From Thamnaconus septentrionalis (Eukaryota; Chordata; Actinopteri; Tetraodontiformes; Monacanthidae), in the NCBI GenBank assembly GCA_009823395.1, contig CM020502.1:3787001-3851000 (forward strand): a stretch of DNA of 64,000 nucleotides. Direction: 5' to 3'. Below the pieces are notes generated by a model. That model had not been told where the DNA came from. It saw only the letters and a list, made by a program, of their open reading frames with translations, and did not search any database. How positions within the stretch are numbered: position 1 is the stretch's first letter; each line of letters begins with the position of its first letter. Positions 12,475 through 25,154 of the stretch are shown piece after piece. A program made the translations under genes and the position numbers.

Positions 12475-13880
12475 GAAACAGTGGGCAGAGGTTAGACTAT
12501 CCTTCATGCTGCTCTCCTTCTATTTAGCTGAATCCAGTTCTTTAAATCCTTTCCATTACACACATGGCTAGCCATGCACAACGTATATTTCCAAGTTTCA
12601 ATTTGGATCAAATACACTGAGAACGGAGGAATTCATACTGGGGAGAGTGGTCACATTGAAAGGTACCTGAGTATTTCAGAAGGTTGAAGGGAGAAAAAAA
12701 AAAGGCTCCATCTGGGTTTAAGTTATTACTCGGTAAATGTTGGCAACACACGACGTACAGTGGGCGATTGCTTCTATTTTCATATATCTCGGCTGCAGTC
12801 CAACCACCAGGGGTCGTGTTAGTGGGCAAGCAGGGGGTGTTATGTCACCACGCACAAGTAAAATACCTTTGTGTCTCGCAGACAGCAATATATTACACTT
12901 TGTATTAACAGGTTTTGGTATGTGTGTGTGTGGATACAAAAAAGCTGGCATACCTCTTCATCATCGGTAATCCACGAGTTTTACAACTGAAATATAAGAT
13001 TCTCTATTTTTCAAAACACATTCTCTCTTTTATATTATTTTATCTAGAGCAGGGCAAGGTTCTAGAGAAGGAATGCAGGGATACGGAGGCAAAGCAAAAC
13101 TAGAAAGAAAGCAAAACGAACAAAAGCGGTGTATACTTTAATGCTGGAAAATTACGTGATTAAATGATTTTTTGAAAGATTTTTTAAAAGTGTGATTATT
13201 ATCTGACATGAACTTAAAACTCAATTCATGTTTCAAGGTTTTATGCATGGGGAAAAAATTAGGATGTCATTCCAAGCCCCGCGATTCTTAGGTAGACAAC
13301 AGGAAGTCAAGTCTCATGGTGTTCCACAATCAAACCTGTAAATATAAACCCATCTAAAAGCTGTTCAATATTTTTTACCTACAGATAATTTCCTTGCACT
13401 GCTAATGGCCTTTTAGCTCACTGTTACGGCACCACGGCCTAAAACGTTACATTAATGTCCTGGTAATGGTCAGAGAGCTGCTAACATTTGAAGCTCTCTT
13501 CTCTTCACTACCCAGTTACAACCAAACTTTGCACAGACCTGTACTGAAATGAGTCCTGCCATTTCCTACTGATTTTCCATCATAACAGTCGGCTCACCAT
13601 TAGAGCCAGAATTTTTGTATCATTACATACCCAATTACGATATATACATATCAGTGGTCGCACTTGACTTTTTCGTAACCGCTCATTTTGACCATTAAAG
13701 TCGTATGACTTCAGTCACCAAAATTAAGTAATTATTGACAATGTTATATTCCTTAACGACTCATTGTGTTACATCTTTAAGTGTAGCTTATTCCACAGCT
13801 TGCTCACTAGCAAACACAAATTGTACCGTGTGGTGAATACAAGCCCTTCTCAAGGGTTGACTGTCACACTGTTTTTAGCA
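10763..13880. other. Intergenic, no gene seen
   Basis: 10,763-10,862 matches DNA next to the repeat C copy at 30.84 kb. 11,690-12,010 is a GC-richer, CpG-containing patch with overlapping ORFs of 61-91 aa and no recognisable domain. A (GT)n lies at 12,438. Confidence 0.6.
12438..12470. repeat. (GT)n microsatellite
   Basis: About 16 GT units in anonymous intergenic DNA. Confidence 0.9.
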
Positions 13881-14370
13881 ATTGTCCAAACGGGATCTGG
13901 CTCTGTTCAGACTGGACCACATTATTGACCGATCAGACAGGTTGCTGTAACAATCGGAGCGGAGGCAGACTTGTTGCGCTACATGCCCTGGAGCTTGGCT
14001 TGTATGGAGCTACAGAATCTCCCCACACACTGATGAGGCAATGAGTTTCCTCCTCTGTCCAGGGACTGCTGTTTTCTACTTCTTCTGTCTGCTTCATTAC
14101 GTTACAGCTCCGCACCTCTAGGGGCGCTGTCTTGTCTGTCACATTGGGTCTTGCGTCTCGTAGAGTGACGTCACTGATAGTCAAAACCGATCGGTGCGTT
14201 TGCAGCTGTTCAGACTGAGACGCATCTGTCCAAATGCGATTTGAAACTACCTACCGAAGGCGGTTTCAATCCGTTTTGCAAACATCGGATTTCATGTGAT
14301 TTGTGACTGTTCAGTCTACAAAAGGGCCAAAATTGGATTTTGGCTGGCAGTCTGAACGCGGCTTAAGTCG
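13880..14370. repeat. Possible DNA-transposon remnant rich in TTCAGACTG/CAGTCTGAA motifs
   Basis: GTTCAGACTGGACC at the left and GGCAGTCTGAACGCGGCTT at the right are inverted relatives, and similar motifs recur inside (GTTCAGACTGAGACGC). Coding capacity is absent. The boundaries are approximate. Confidence 0.45.
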
Positions 14371-14755
14371 AACCAAGTCCACACTGACTCACAGGGTTTT
14401 TTCGCAGTCAAACAGCAACACACAATATAATTCTCCCAAACACATTTACCCCATGATTCTTTGCAGCTCTGGGGGCAAATATGAACAGTTCAGCGGCCGT
14501 GCTCTAAACACACCGTTTCACACCTTGCTCCTGGTCCGCATGGACTTGAATCTTGTGCCCGCTAGTGTGTTGTCAAACTGGGCTTTTCAAAAAAACTCCT
14601 GACAGTCAACTGCCGAGACATTTTTCTTCTGAGTGAAGCCACCGAGGTCAAACATCAAGAGAGACAATAGCCAATTAGTGTTGTAATGGTCGGTTGGACT
14701 GTGTTCTCTTATGTTCTGTTCTGCTCTGTGATTATTTGATGTTAATCGTGTTGGT

Positions 14756-15124
14756 CGGTGGTGCAGTGGTTAACGCTGCCGCCTTGCAGCAAGAAGGTTG
14801 TGGGTTCGATTCCGGGCCTGGGACCTTTCTGTGTGGAGTTTGCATGTTCTCCCTGTGTCTGCGTGGGTTCTCTCTGGGTTCTCCGGCTTCCTCCCACAGT
14901 CCAAAAACATGCATGTGAGGTCAATTGAACACTCTCAATTGTCCGTAGGTGTGCATGTGAGTGTGAATGGTTGTTTGTTTCTATGTGGCCCTGCGATGAA
15001 CTGGCGACTTGTCCAGGGTGTCACCCTGCCTTCGCCCTATGACAGCTGGGAGAGGCTCCAGCAGACCCCCATGACCCTGAGCTCGGGAAGAAGCGGGTAT
15101 GGAAAATGAATGAATGAATGAATG
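14756..15124 (+). repeat. Full-length tRNA-derived SINE
   Basis: A 369-base copy of the same family as 6617-6969, with tRNA-like head (GCAGTGGTTAACGCTGCC, GGTTCGATTCC), body and (GAAT)n tail. An 8-base duplication GTGTTGGT is seen at 14748-14755 and 15125-15132. Short ORFs on both strands are shadows of this repeat. Confidence 0.88.
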
Positions 15125-15230
15125 GTGTTGGTGAACGTTGTCCAGTGAAGGCAACACACCTGTGATTGGTTGAGGTCAGGTGTGGGTGTGTGAGAGTGCG
15201 GAAGTGAGAGAAAGCGCTGAGACACACAAA

Positions 15231-15829
15231 GGTTGTGTCTCAATTCAGGGTCTGCACCCTTCTGAGTATGCATTTGAAAGGAAGTTGCGTCCGCGCACTG
15301 CGCAAAGGCATGTCCCAATTCCCAAAAGTCCTTAGGACGCTCCAAATGCGTACTCGGAATGCGCCCTAGTTTTAGCGGATTCCAAGGCTGCACCGCTACT
15401 ATCCTTCACGTACTTCTGTATGCCAGGATGCTTTGCGAGCTGCTGCAAAGCATCCTGGGATCCTGGGAAGTCAGCTGAAATTAGCGGCATGCACTGGAAA
15501 TGACACAACGTATAAATTTAAGTATTGAAGTTTCACATAAAATATCCAGTTTTTAACGTAGGGTTTTACTTATTTGATCATCCAACGGCATTGTTAGATG
15601 GCTAACCAATGGTTAGCTTGATGCTATGAAAACGTCACTTCCGGGGTTGGCCAGCTGGAGGGAACGGCGGTGACGCAACCAGGAAATACGCCCAAGGCTA
15701 GACCGTCCCGTGTGGTTACCGGGGAGGTGGGTTTGGGTTCGTCCTTCTCAGCCGGGTCCTTGGAGAACGCTTCCTTCAGACGGAGGACGCTCGTTTCGAA
15801 GGCTGCAGACCCTGAATTGAGACACAGCC
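15231..15829. mobile_element. 599-bp inverted-repeat element (Harbinger-like?)
   Basis: The terminal inverted repeats (15231-15256 and 15804-15829) match at 25 of 26 positions. AAA flanks both sides, compatible with a 3-bp duplication. Inside, 15423-15458 is a perfect 14-bp hairpin stem with an 8-base loop. No coding capacity. Confidence 0.7.
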
Positions 15830-16094
15830 AAAGAAACTGTCTGACGTCTCCGTGCCGTGTGTCGGAAGGGAACGTTGTAGTATGCTCACTGCCACCAATT
15901 GGTCAGGGGTGTGAATTGCAAACTGTCAAAATGACAGACAGCCTTCAGATTTTTCCACCACTGTTAAAATAAAAAAGTGAATGATGGAAAATATCCAGTT
16001 AACGCAAATTCTGACACATACTGTGTGTGTATATAAATATATATATATACATATATATATATATATGTAGAGAGAGAGAGAATTTATTTATATT

Positions 16095-16228
16095 CATTCA
16101 TTCATTCATTCATCATCTATACCCGCTTATTCCTATTCAGGGTCACGGGGGTCTGCTGGAGCCTATCCCAGCTGTCCTAGGGCGAAGGCAGGGTACACCC
16201 TGGACAAGTCGCCAGTTCATCACAGGGC
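16095..16228 (-). repeat. Tail-only SINE with 11-bp target-site duplication
   Basis: 134 bases of the SINE 3' part in minus orientation. The flanks are TTATTTATATT at 16084-16094 and 16229-16239. The 5' limit of the repeat is practically the same as in the 38.7-kb copy. Confidence 0.85.
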
Positions 16229-16439
16229 TTATTTATATTAATAATATTAAGAAATATTATTATATTTCTATATTAATAAGATCAATATTCTAATAATAAT
16301 TCTTATTAAAGAAATAAGTGAATGAAATAATTGATCACAATGTAGTTTCACCATTAAAAAAAGCTCTTATTGGGTAAACATCACTCGAGTTCTGATGTAT
16401 TGCAAGTTCTGAGGTGTCCAAATTATTGACGTTTCGTGT

Positions 16440-17180
16440 GGATCGCATTGGTCTGTGGAGGGGCAAAGTGGCCTCCCCACGAAAAAGGGGATCTGGGCCG
16501 ACCAGATTGAGGTGTGGTGGAGTCGAAGGAGGAGGCAGGCAGCGTCAAGTGCAGGACAAAAATTTTTATTCTTTTACCCCAAAAGAAAAATCCATCCATA
16601 AAGCAACAGGAAAACAGGTTTCTCAGTCCCCTAGTCTCTCAACAGACTAGCCCGTCTCCCTTCCCACACCAAAATGAGCCCCTTTATACCCACCAGCTGC
16701 CGGTGGCCAATTGGGCCACACCACTAACTGTGGGGACCTTGCGAAAAAAATAAAACATTGCAAACAAAACCAATAACCCAAAGAAATACACCCTTCAATA
16801 AACACCCTACTTCCCCCTAAACATACAAACCCTTAAATACAAATGTACAACCCTACATTATCCCCTTAATCCTTAATCCAAACAAAAACCAACACCCCCC
16901 TTGACAGCAATGGGCTATGCCACTTAGCCCGGTGCTCCATAAAACCCCACCCCTGCAGCGGCGCGCGCTTCCGCCCAGGAGCAGCGGAGCCGACCGGGAC
17001 CAAACAGATGCAGGTGAGACGTGTGTGAGCAGCATAGTGTCTAGGGTGGAACAGAAGATGGTGGGAGATGATGGAGCAGTGCACTAACTGTTACTGGTTG
17101 TTAATGAAAAAGAATGGGAGTCGCGGTGCTCCGCGCTCCCGACGCCGACACCCTGCTCGTGCCACACGTCCCCCCGCCCC
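16440..17180 (-). repeat. Possible LTR in minus orientation with adjacent purine tract
   Basis: Read on the minus strand, GGGGCGGGGGGAC (plus 17168-17180) looks like a polypurine tract. It is followed by TGTGGCACGAGCAGG as an LTR start and, near the other end, by AATAAA about 20 bases before a C-rich region. The far boundary is uncertain and no coding region is recognisable. The family is unknown. Confidence 0.35.
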
Positions 17181-17240
17181 AAAGCACGGCCGGGCACACG
17201 AACAGTATTAATACAATAAAAAAAATCTACTACCCAACCA

Positions 17241-17310
17241 CGTGTGCGTGTGTGTGTGTGTGTGCGTGTGTGCGTGCGCGCGTGCGTGCGTGCGCGCGTG
17301 TGTGCGCGTA
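17241..17310. repeat. (GT)n/(GC)n alternating purine-pyrimidine tract
   Basis: 70 bases of GTGTGTGCGTGCGCGCG-type alternation. Such tracts can adopt Z-DNA; that is a property of the composition, not observed here. Confidence 0.85.
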
Positions 17311-17873
17311 AAACAGCGTCTCTTCCGCTCGCTGTCCCGCGTGGGCAACGCCACGCCGCCGCGTCCTCGTGGGGGAGACAGTGAGAAGGGGAGGCGGAGA
17401 TCGCTCACTTTCTCACATGGTCCTTGTAAAAGAAGGCTATATTAAAGAAAAAGGAGGCAGAAGTTTGCCGCAGGTGGTTGTTTTAAAAATGGCCAAGTAT
17501 TATAATCCACAGGATTTTGTTGTTTTGTTCATTTTGTTGCACTATAAACGTGGGGTTTTTTTTGGTTGTTTTATTTTTAAAATAAGAGTCACAATTTTAC
17601 ATATGGGAAATAGCAGACAATCACTTGGAAGGTTTATTGCGCCCCCTTTTTTTGAACAGGAGTAACTTTCCTCCCTTGAAGTGAGTCGTAAATGGAGGCA
17701 GAGAAAGGAAGGTGGCCGATTCTCGCCTTGGCCACCTCTTTTTTTTTTTCACCACAAAGGGAGGTCATTTGTCTGGGATGAAAGCCTGCTCTCAGATGCC
17801 TCTTTATTTGTTTCTCCATCACCAAGGCTGGTTTCTTTATCTCACTGCCGTGAAGCTATAGTTTTCACACAAA

Positions 17874-17941
<68 letters not shown>

Positions 17942-18353
17942 GGATAGAGAGAGGGGGGGTGTGCAGGGGGTGCAGATGACAGAAGGAGAGCCGTGGGGAC
18001 TCAGTCAGCTGTGTTTTTATTTCTGGCCGTTTGCTGGGCCTTTGCCCTCTATTTGCCCTTCAGAGAGCATCCATCCTCTCATAGGTCGCCATGGCAACGC
18101 GGTCCACTTTTAGGACCGAGCGGCAGTGAATAACCCAGTAGAGGGGCAAAAAAAAGAGGCGCTTCCATTCAACAGTGGTTTTGTTGGGTTTTTTTTAAAT
18201 AATACAACTTCCAAATGTAATCAGGGGTTGGACAGTAGTGAAGTAGATATAATTTTACTGCATTTTTCGTGTGAAACTTTCCAGAGTCCTAACACAAACT
18301 GACCAGTTGTGAATGGCCTGCAGAACTGGGCTGTTTGGATCAACATTTCTACT
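17311..18353. other. Intergenic, no gene seen
   Basis: Anonymous sequence plus the (GT)n-(GA)n tract. Small ORFs show no domain. Confidence 0.6.
17877..17960. repeat. (GT)n-(GA)n compound microsatellite
   Basis: About 26 GT units (17877-17928) followed by GA-rich sequence to about 17,960. Confidence 0.95.
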
Positions 18354-18604
18354 TAAGCGGTTCTCAACTGGTGAGAGTCTCAGAACCCACTTTTTTTTCT
18401 CTCATCCAGTCGCGACCCAAATTTATTCCACAGCACTTAAATCTATTCCACAAAAATAAAAACACGAGCCCACTTTCTATCGTGTCTAGTAAATTAATGA
18501 TTGAAATTATTAAATTGAATTGTTTGTCCTGCAAAATAAATGCCAAACATTTTCTCTATAAATATATATATAAATCCCTTTAAAAAAAAAAACAAAAAAA
18601 AAAA
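18354..18604 (+). mobile_element. Repeat D copy, right end missing
   Basis: GCGGTTCTCAACTGGTGAG at the left, then the same interior as the 1.1-kb copy (ACACGAGCCCACTTTCTAT, TGTCCTGCAAAATAAATGCC). It ends in an A-rich tract without the right terminal repeat. Confidence 0.65.
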
Positions 18605-19327
18605 CACTACTGGACCCACCATTGGAGAAAGGCTGTCTTTGTGGCTGATGCTGAGGCCAGACACAGGGGAAGGACCTGTTTGCTTTTAGCAGACTCCTCT
18701 TCACTGACTGAGGCCTGACTGAGATTTAACCGTCTTCAGTGATTGGTTGCTTGCCGACTGCCCTGACTCCTCCCTCCCACGGCCTCTTCTGGAGCACACC
18801 TGCCTTCCCAATCTGGAAGAATGATTGGTGCGCTCTTTCATCCCATCTCTTCCTCCAGCTTCGCCCCCTCATCACCTCAGCCTTTCGAGGCTAATTGGTG
18901 CAGCAAAGCCGATCAGCCGTTAATCGGCCAGCAGCAATTAGAGGCTGCAAAAGGCTACAAAAGTCATGCGTACATTTTGCGTAGGCAGTAGAGAGTCTTT
19001 AACGTGATTCTTAGACATCCACTTCCAATTTGTTTTTCTAGAGTTCTTTTATGTTGTGACATTTTTAGTATTTGGCAGCAGCCATTGGCCCTTCCAGTTG
19101 GAACTTCTCCTCTCCCTTTGCTAACTTCTGCTTTCTTCTACAAGCAGGTTTGTAACACCTACCAGCAGTGATCCAAGCCAAAGGCATTTGTATTTTAAAT
19201 TGTCTTGTCCATTTAGATGCTGCAGCCAATTAATGTTTGGCTGTAAACCCACATGGAAATGAGAATTAGTGACAACATCACTATCACCAGAGCAGGAAAA
19301 CACACATGAATCAAATGAAATCATATG

Positions 19328-19334
<7 letters not shown>
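18605..19334. other. Intergenic; possible conserved non-coding block at 18,870-18,990
   Basis: GCTAATTGGTGCAGC, TTAATCGGCC and GCAATTAGAGG within 100 bases outside any repeat I recognise. Conservation cannot be tested here. Confidence 0.4.

Positions 19335-19419
<85 letters not shown>
19335..19419. repeat. (AT)n microsatellite
   Basis: About 42 AT units, followed by a short (AC)n. It is not inside a recognised element. Confidence 0.95.
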
Positions 19420-19422
<3 letters not shown>

Positions 19423-19616
19423 CACACACACATATATATACCAAACAGTGTCATTGTTACAATAACCACTGATGCCTCCTCACGTTCACTATGGCAGTGT
19501 ACTGTTTGAGCGGCAGTGCATTATTATGAAGTCATGATGCGTTATTTATTGTTTGGCGCGTGGGTGCTGCTGTATGACATTGCTCATCTTAGGCTGCTGG
19601 CTTGGGCCAGTTGTTA

Positions 19617-20067
19617 GAGTTCCAGTGTGGAATATTTGGCTTGATTTATGATTTTTTTTCTATTGGTAAAAGCTTGATATGCTGTCCATAAATACATTAA
19701 TAAAAGTCATTTGTTTTTCCTACCCTTGGAACGGTTCCTTTTAATATATAAGAATATCCATAGATCAAGCGTCTTGCCCCCAGTTAGTTGCCATTTTGCA
19801 CCACTGTATTTCTAAGGAAGCCTGGTGTGGTCAATCCAGCTGCCTGACAGCGCATTTCGTATTTAGGGTGAACACTGGCCTCCTCAAATAAGCCAACAAA
19901 GAAGAAGGTGGACGAGGTATCCAGGTTTGTGTGCACAGGCCACCGTAGTTCACTGGCAAGCTTGGGAGTAGGAGGGTGAGCGAAAGAGCCCTGCGATCTG
20001 AAAATGCAACAACTTGTTGTCGCTGTTTCTTCTTCAAAATCTCTAAATATTACACACTGGACCTTTA
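19617..20067. mobile_element. Repeat B: inverted-repeat DNA element
   Basis: The left end (TTCCAGTGTGGAATATTTGGC) and right end (ACACACTGGACCTTTAA) are inverted relatives. The interior has TTAGTTGCCATTTTGCACC, AAGGAAGCCTGGTGTGG and AACAAAGAAGAAGGTGGACG, which recur at 26.8, 28.6, 52.75 and 63.7 kb. A 127-aa minus ORF here is repeat-derived. Confidence 0.7.
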
Positions 20068-21840
20068 AGTCTTGGTCTCTGCTGCTGCCTTCTTTTGTTA
20101 TCAGTCTCACCTGTGCCAAATTACACCAATCTCTCAGTGCCCCATCACTATCTCCACTGGTTTCCATCTTTTCCTCTTCGCCTCAGTCTCGCTACCTTTT
20201 TATGCGTTGCAGCTTTGACCTTGGTAGAAATCGGCAGTCATCGGGGCGGACCACTATCAAAATGTAAATGACAGCCAGGTAGAGGCGAGAGAGAAGTGGG
20301 ACGCGGCGGGATGGAGAGCCCAATGAGCCATGTCTTCAGGGGAGCCGCATCAAATTGATCCGATGAGAAGACGGCGGCGGTGGTTTCCCAGGAGGCCTGT
20401 GGTTGACGATCTGACTGTTCTATCTCCCCCCGGGCAGCAGCACCTTTCTTGGTTAGCGGCAGCGCTCATGACGGGGCCTAATGGATGAAGATAGTGTGTA
20501 GTTTTCTAGCCGTCATGCACGGCAGCGTCTGTTTGTTTGTTTCTCATTCATTCCCTCCTTGCTGAAAGAGTCAAACAGTATGTCCCATGGCCCCATCACC
20601 TTTTGACAAGGATTCTGAATATCTATGTAGGTGTTAGAATTCTGCTCTTTGAATTGTGTGTTTTGTTTTTGTTTTTTTAATCTAATCTTGTTCTACCCCC
20701 CTTTTAAACCAATTTCAAAGGCAGACTGGTTTATCTGTAAATTGAAGTGAATTGTAGATTTAAAAAAAAAAAAAAAAAGATGTAAATTGTAGATCTAAAC
20801 TGTGGATAGTAAGTCCAGCAGAAGCTTGACGGCTGGAGCCTGTGAGGAAATTTGTTTAACATTAGTTTAGGAAAAAAAGGGAGAAAAAAAGAAAATTAAT
20901 CAAAAGCTCACATTCATGACAAATATATTGATATTCCCCAAACAACAACTATAAGTTGATGCTGCATGAGTAAAACTAAATATTGCTAGTTCCCTTTGGC
21001 AGTGTGGTGGCTACAAGCAGAAACACAGTCAATCCAACCCATCCACAGAAAACTCCTGTTGGGTTTATGATGTAAACAGCTACACACTCACACAACTTCA
21101 CTGTGTTTTTCTTCTTACAGCGACCAAAGATAAACAGAGACTGAAGAACACCCAATATACGCATCAGTGCCGTTGCTGCTTTTTCAGGATGATCACAAAT
21201 GACTGCGGCTCACCTATCAGCACTAACTGACTTGAAGCATCATCAAGTGTTATGGATGGATACGCTGATGACACGCTCGTGTGTCAGAGTTCAGAGATTT
21301 AAGAGTTTAATTTCACCAGGCAACAGGGGAAAAAAAGCGTTCAATGAGGTCCCCATGAGGCCACTGGGATGCACTGAGCAATACAACTGGAAGCACAATA
21401 GGGCAGCTGCCATATCATTCACTTGAACACTGCAACAGTACAAGATCAATTTTTGATGTCCACGAGATCCACTCCTGATTCTCAAATGTGTCATCAAGCC
21501 AAGTGAAGCGTGTGAGTACCGCGTCACAGCTCACTGACCGGCCAGCTATTGAAAAATGTGCACACGGCGCAACACGCGTGTTTGTGGAAGGGGTGGAATC
21601 GAACGTGTCCATGGCGTAACAATTACTAAAAAAAAAAAAAAAACAATTAAAACAAAGTGAGGTCTGTGATGTCAAGCGTACTTGAGACTGCAAAAAAATA
21701 CATTTTCACTAATGGAAACCAACAACAAAAAAATCATCATATGAAAAGGCAGGCAACCAAGCACAGCCATGAAAATACAACAGAAGCAAACCAAGCCAAG
21801 CAAAAACACTCAACTACTTAGCTTTAAAAACAGACAAATA

Positions 21841-21896
<56 letters not shown>

Positions 21897-22782
21897 CATA
21901 CATATACATATATATAAAAATATATATATGGTTAGCGCTGTCACTTCACTGCAAGAAGTTCTCTCATTTCAGTCCTGTTACCTGAAAAAAATGTTTTAGA
22001 TGTTATATGTTTATTTTAGTAATACTACTTTTTCACTTCATCACTACTTTGTGTTCTATGACACTATTTTGTGTATTTGCTCATTTTAAGGAAAAAGTCC
22101 TATTACTCACTAAAAGAGTTTTTTCTTCGACATAATGGAGTTCTAAGTAGGTAACATTTAATCTGATTATCAAGTTTTTCTGTTGACATTTCTCAAGTTG
22201 TTAACATTAAATATCCATTTCATTTTGGAGAGTCGCAACTTGCAAATGGCATTCATGCGGTAGAATCCATCCTATAATAATCTCCAGTTGATCCCTCCTT
22301 TGAGAGATGCCTGCATCCACCTGTGTAAATCGTCACCCCTACTGCTATTACAAATGTTGTTGCTGCATTGTGCTTTAATATCAGCCATCACTCTGACGGT
22401 TGACGCGTCGGTTGGCGCTGTCAACCGACACTAATGTCACCATCCACCACGGACACTGCGCAGGCTGCTGCTGCCGCTGTATTATAACACTGCCCCCTGC
22501 AGCGCAGGAAGTCACCTGAAGGTCTTCCTTAAATCTCCCACAGTTAATAACTCGTGACTCTGAGTGGCCACCGAATCCAGGGGGATCATTAGCGAAACCC
22601 GCAGCTGGCTCCGCTGCGTTCAGGGGCCGCTTTGTTCCGCTCACCGCTTCTGCTATAGGCGCAATCGCCATTTTCACATTATCGCTGCGGCAAGGCGACA
22701 CAGGCCACTTGGAACGTTGAGGGAACGCGGCCAAGATGTCAACTAGGCAGCTGATAAGGGACACATTCAGTCTTCACATCCT
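20068..22782. other. Intergenic, no supported gene
   Basis: 20,215-20,520 and 22,380-22,770 are GC-richer. The second carries a 127-aa minus ORF and shorter plus ORFs without domains. (A)n at 20,761-20,778; (AT)n at 21,843. Confidence 0.55.
21843..21891. repeat. (AT)n microsatellite
   Basis: About 24 units, then (ATAC)n. It is followed at 21,930 by a short tRNA-head-like fragment (GGTTAGCGCTGTC). Confidence 0.9.
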
Positions 22783-23513
22783 GTCACGAAGTACAAATAC
22801 TTCCTTACTCTACTTAGTTGATTTTTCAAATATCTGTACTTTACTTGAGTATTTATTTTTCTAAAGATGTCTTACTCCCTACGTTTGTACACAAATATCT
22901 GTACGTTGTACTTCTTACATGGAAAAAGTATGCAAGATACAAATTCTGTTCAAAGTACTTTACCTACTATTTTTGATTATACTTGATATTGTTTGAAGTG
23001 GAGCTATTTGTACTATGCTGTTGTGTAGTTCATTATAAAAATGGGTCATATTTTTGAGGGAGATTATTTTATAGGACCTCAGCTTTGGGGTCAGTGTTAA
23101 GCAAAATAAAAAAGTAGAAAATAACATTGGTTATGGTTATTAAATGTGTAAATAATAATCCATCGACTCACTGGCCATATCTTTCTTACTGATCACAGAG
23201 TGATTGTGCTGCAGTTCAAAAAATATATATATATAGTTTTGAGGGTAGCAAAGTTCTTAAAAATTATTCAGATGCTCATGCAAGACCTCTGGTCAGTTCA
23301 GTCCAGATTATTCAGTCAACTTTTTCATTTTTGGAAAATCTTCAACAAATGTATTGCATCAATAATGGCAACAAAAAACAAAACATTTCAGAACCTGTGC
23401 TTCCTTACTTTCACTTCCGTTAAGGTATTGAATCAGAATATTTTATTATTTAAGTATCCATACTTTTACTTCAGTACAGAATACTTTAAGAATACTTTTG
23501 CCACCTCTGCTAT
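22783..23513. mobile_element. Repeat C copy
   Basis: GTCACGAAGTACAAATACTT at the left, CATACTTTTACTTCAGTACAGAATAC and CTTTTGCCACCTCTGC at the right, and GCAAGACCTCTGGTCAGTTC inside. About 730 bases, the most compact complete copy. Confidence 0.7.
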
Positions 23514-25154
23514 TTGCTCATTTCATTTCATTCATAAGGCCATCAGATGAACAGCAGAACAGAGAGCCGTTTGAGGTCCAGAGAAAAATGTACCAAATAT
23601 CTCCGTCCAATCATCATCCACCTTTGCTTGGATGTACCTCATCTTTTCAGGAATTTGTCAAAATGGTTACATGGATTATTCTGGCAAACTGGCATCCAAG
23701 GTTACTGTGTCCCTGTATAGTTAACAGCCCTTTATAATGACTTTGCTCCGCACTCGATGCAGCAATTGGCTGGTCTTCAAACCAGATAATGAGAAATCAT
23801 TAAATTAGGGTGTGTTGTCATGATTCACTGCTGAGAAGCAGCTGGAATCTCATCTGGTGCAGCTCCACATAAACACTCTACCAGCAGCGCATACATTAGT
23901 CTCACAGGCAAGTCAAAACTCATTTTAGATACGCTACATCGGAAGTGAGCCATTTCGACATGGAAATAACACATTTAAAACACACCCTTATGGATTTGAA
24001 TCACTTTCACTGGTCAACAGTAAATGCAGGTCTACGGAGTGCAAGTCAAGCTTGTAACCTGATGTGAGACATGTTGGAGAAAACGAGAACATGGAGAATC
24101 CACTCTTCAAAAGACTTTAATGAAAGAGTTTGCAAATGCCGACGATTTGCCTTCCGCAGGCAAGAGAGACTTCTTTAAAATTCTCAAAGAGCGAGGACGG
24201 CCCTTCCCTCCCAGGGCTTGACGTCTCCCTGCAGCCTCAGAGAAAAGGGGGGCTGTCGCAGCCAACATGTCTGGAGGTACTACAAAGCACTTCCTAACCT
24301 CTTGAATCTTAGTTTAGTTTTTAATGTTGTTTTTTTTTAATTTGGATATCTTTATCTATAGTTTTGATATAATATTTAAAATATATTTGAGGGCCAAATT
24401 GGATAATTTAGTAAAGTTATAATAAAGTTAGTAATAATTAAAAATAAAATCATCTTTGTCATCTTTGCAATGCGCCACTAGCTGATCCAAAGCATGCCGC
24501 AACTTTTTCACGCATGACTCAGTCATGTGGTGAAACTATTGTTCTTAATTGACGTGTGCCTTAGACAATGACAATGTAATGGGAACGTGATGAATTCTGC
24601 AGCAAGTATTTGAGAAAATGAAGAAAAAAAAATCCCCCTCAGACACCTGTAGTGTGGAGAGCAACTTCATCCAGCTGACGCATTACTGCTGGCTAATGAC
24701 CTTCACATCAGACGTCCCATTTGGATAACACCCCCTCCACCCTCCACCCCTCCAGCCTGATGCAGGAAAATTCCATGAATTGCGTAGCTCTAAACAGGTC
24801 AAATGACAGGTTGAGCGAAAAACGCTCCACGATGAGTCGAGGGCCGCAGTATTACAGCGCTATCACTTTGTCATTGCTCCACCACTCAGCAGCATCAGTC
24901 ATGCAACGGCAGCCTTCAAGCCAAAATGGATAACGAGACAAATCTGAGATCACAACTAATTTTTTATTTAATTATTTTATTTTTTGGCGAGGCGCTTGAC
25001 GGGAGGCAAACAACCCAGAGAAGGCGGGGGAGGAGGCAAGGTCATCTTCATGTGAGGACGATGGCAGGTGGAAACAAGGCTTAAGAAATACACCATTGGT
25101 CATTTCACGAGTTTGCCCACACAGAAATACTGATATTATCAATGTTACGGTACG
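23514..25154. other. Intergenic, no gene seen
   Basis: Anonymous DNA; AT-rich at 24,310-24,460. No repeat boundary recognised. Confidence 0.6.

Noticed and set aside
19784..20167. 127-aa minus ORF
   Set aside because: Lies within repeat B; similar peptides recur at 27.0 and 52.8 kb because of the repeat, not because of a gene family.
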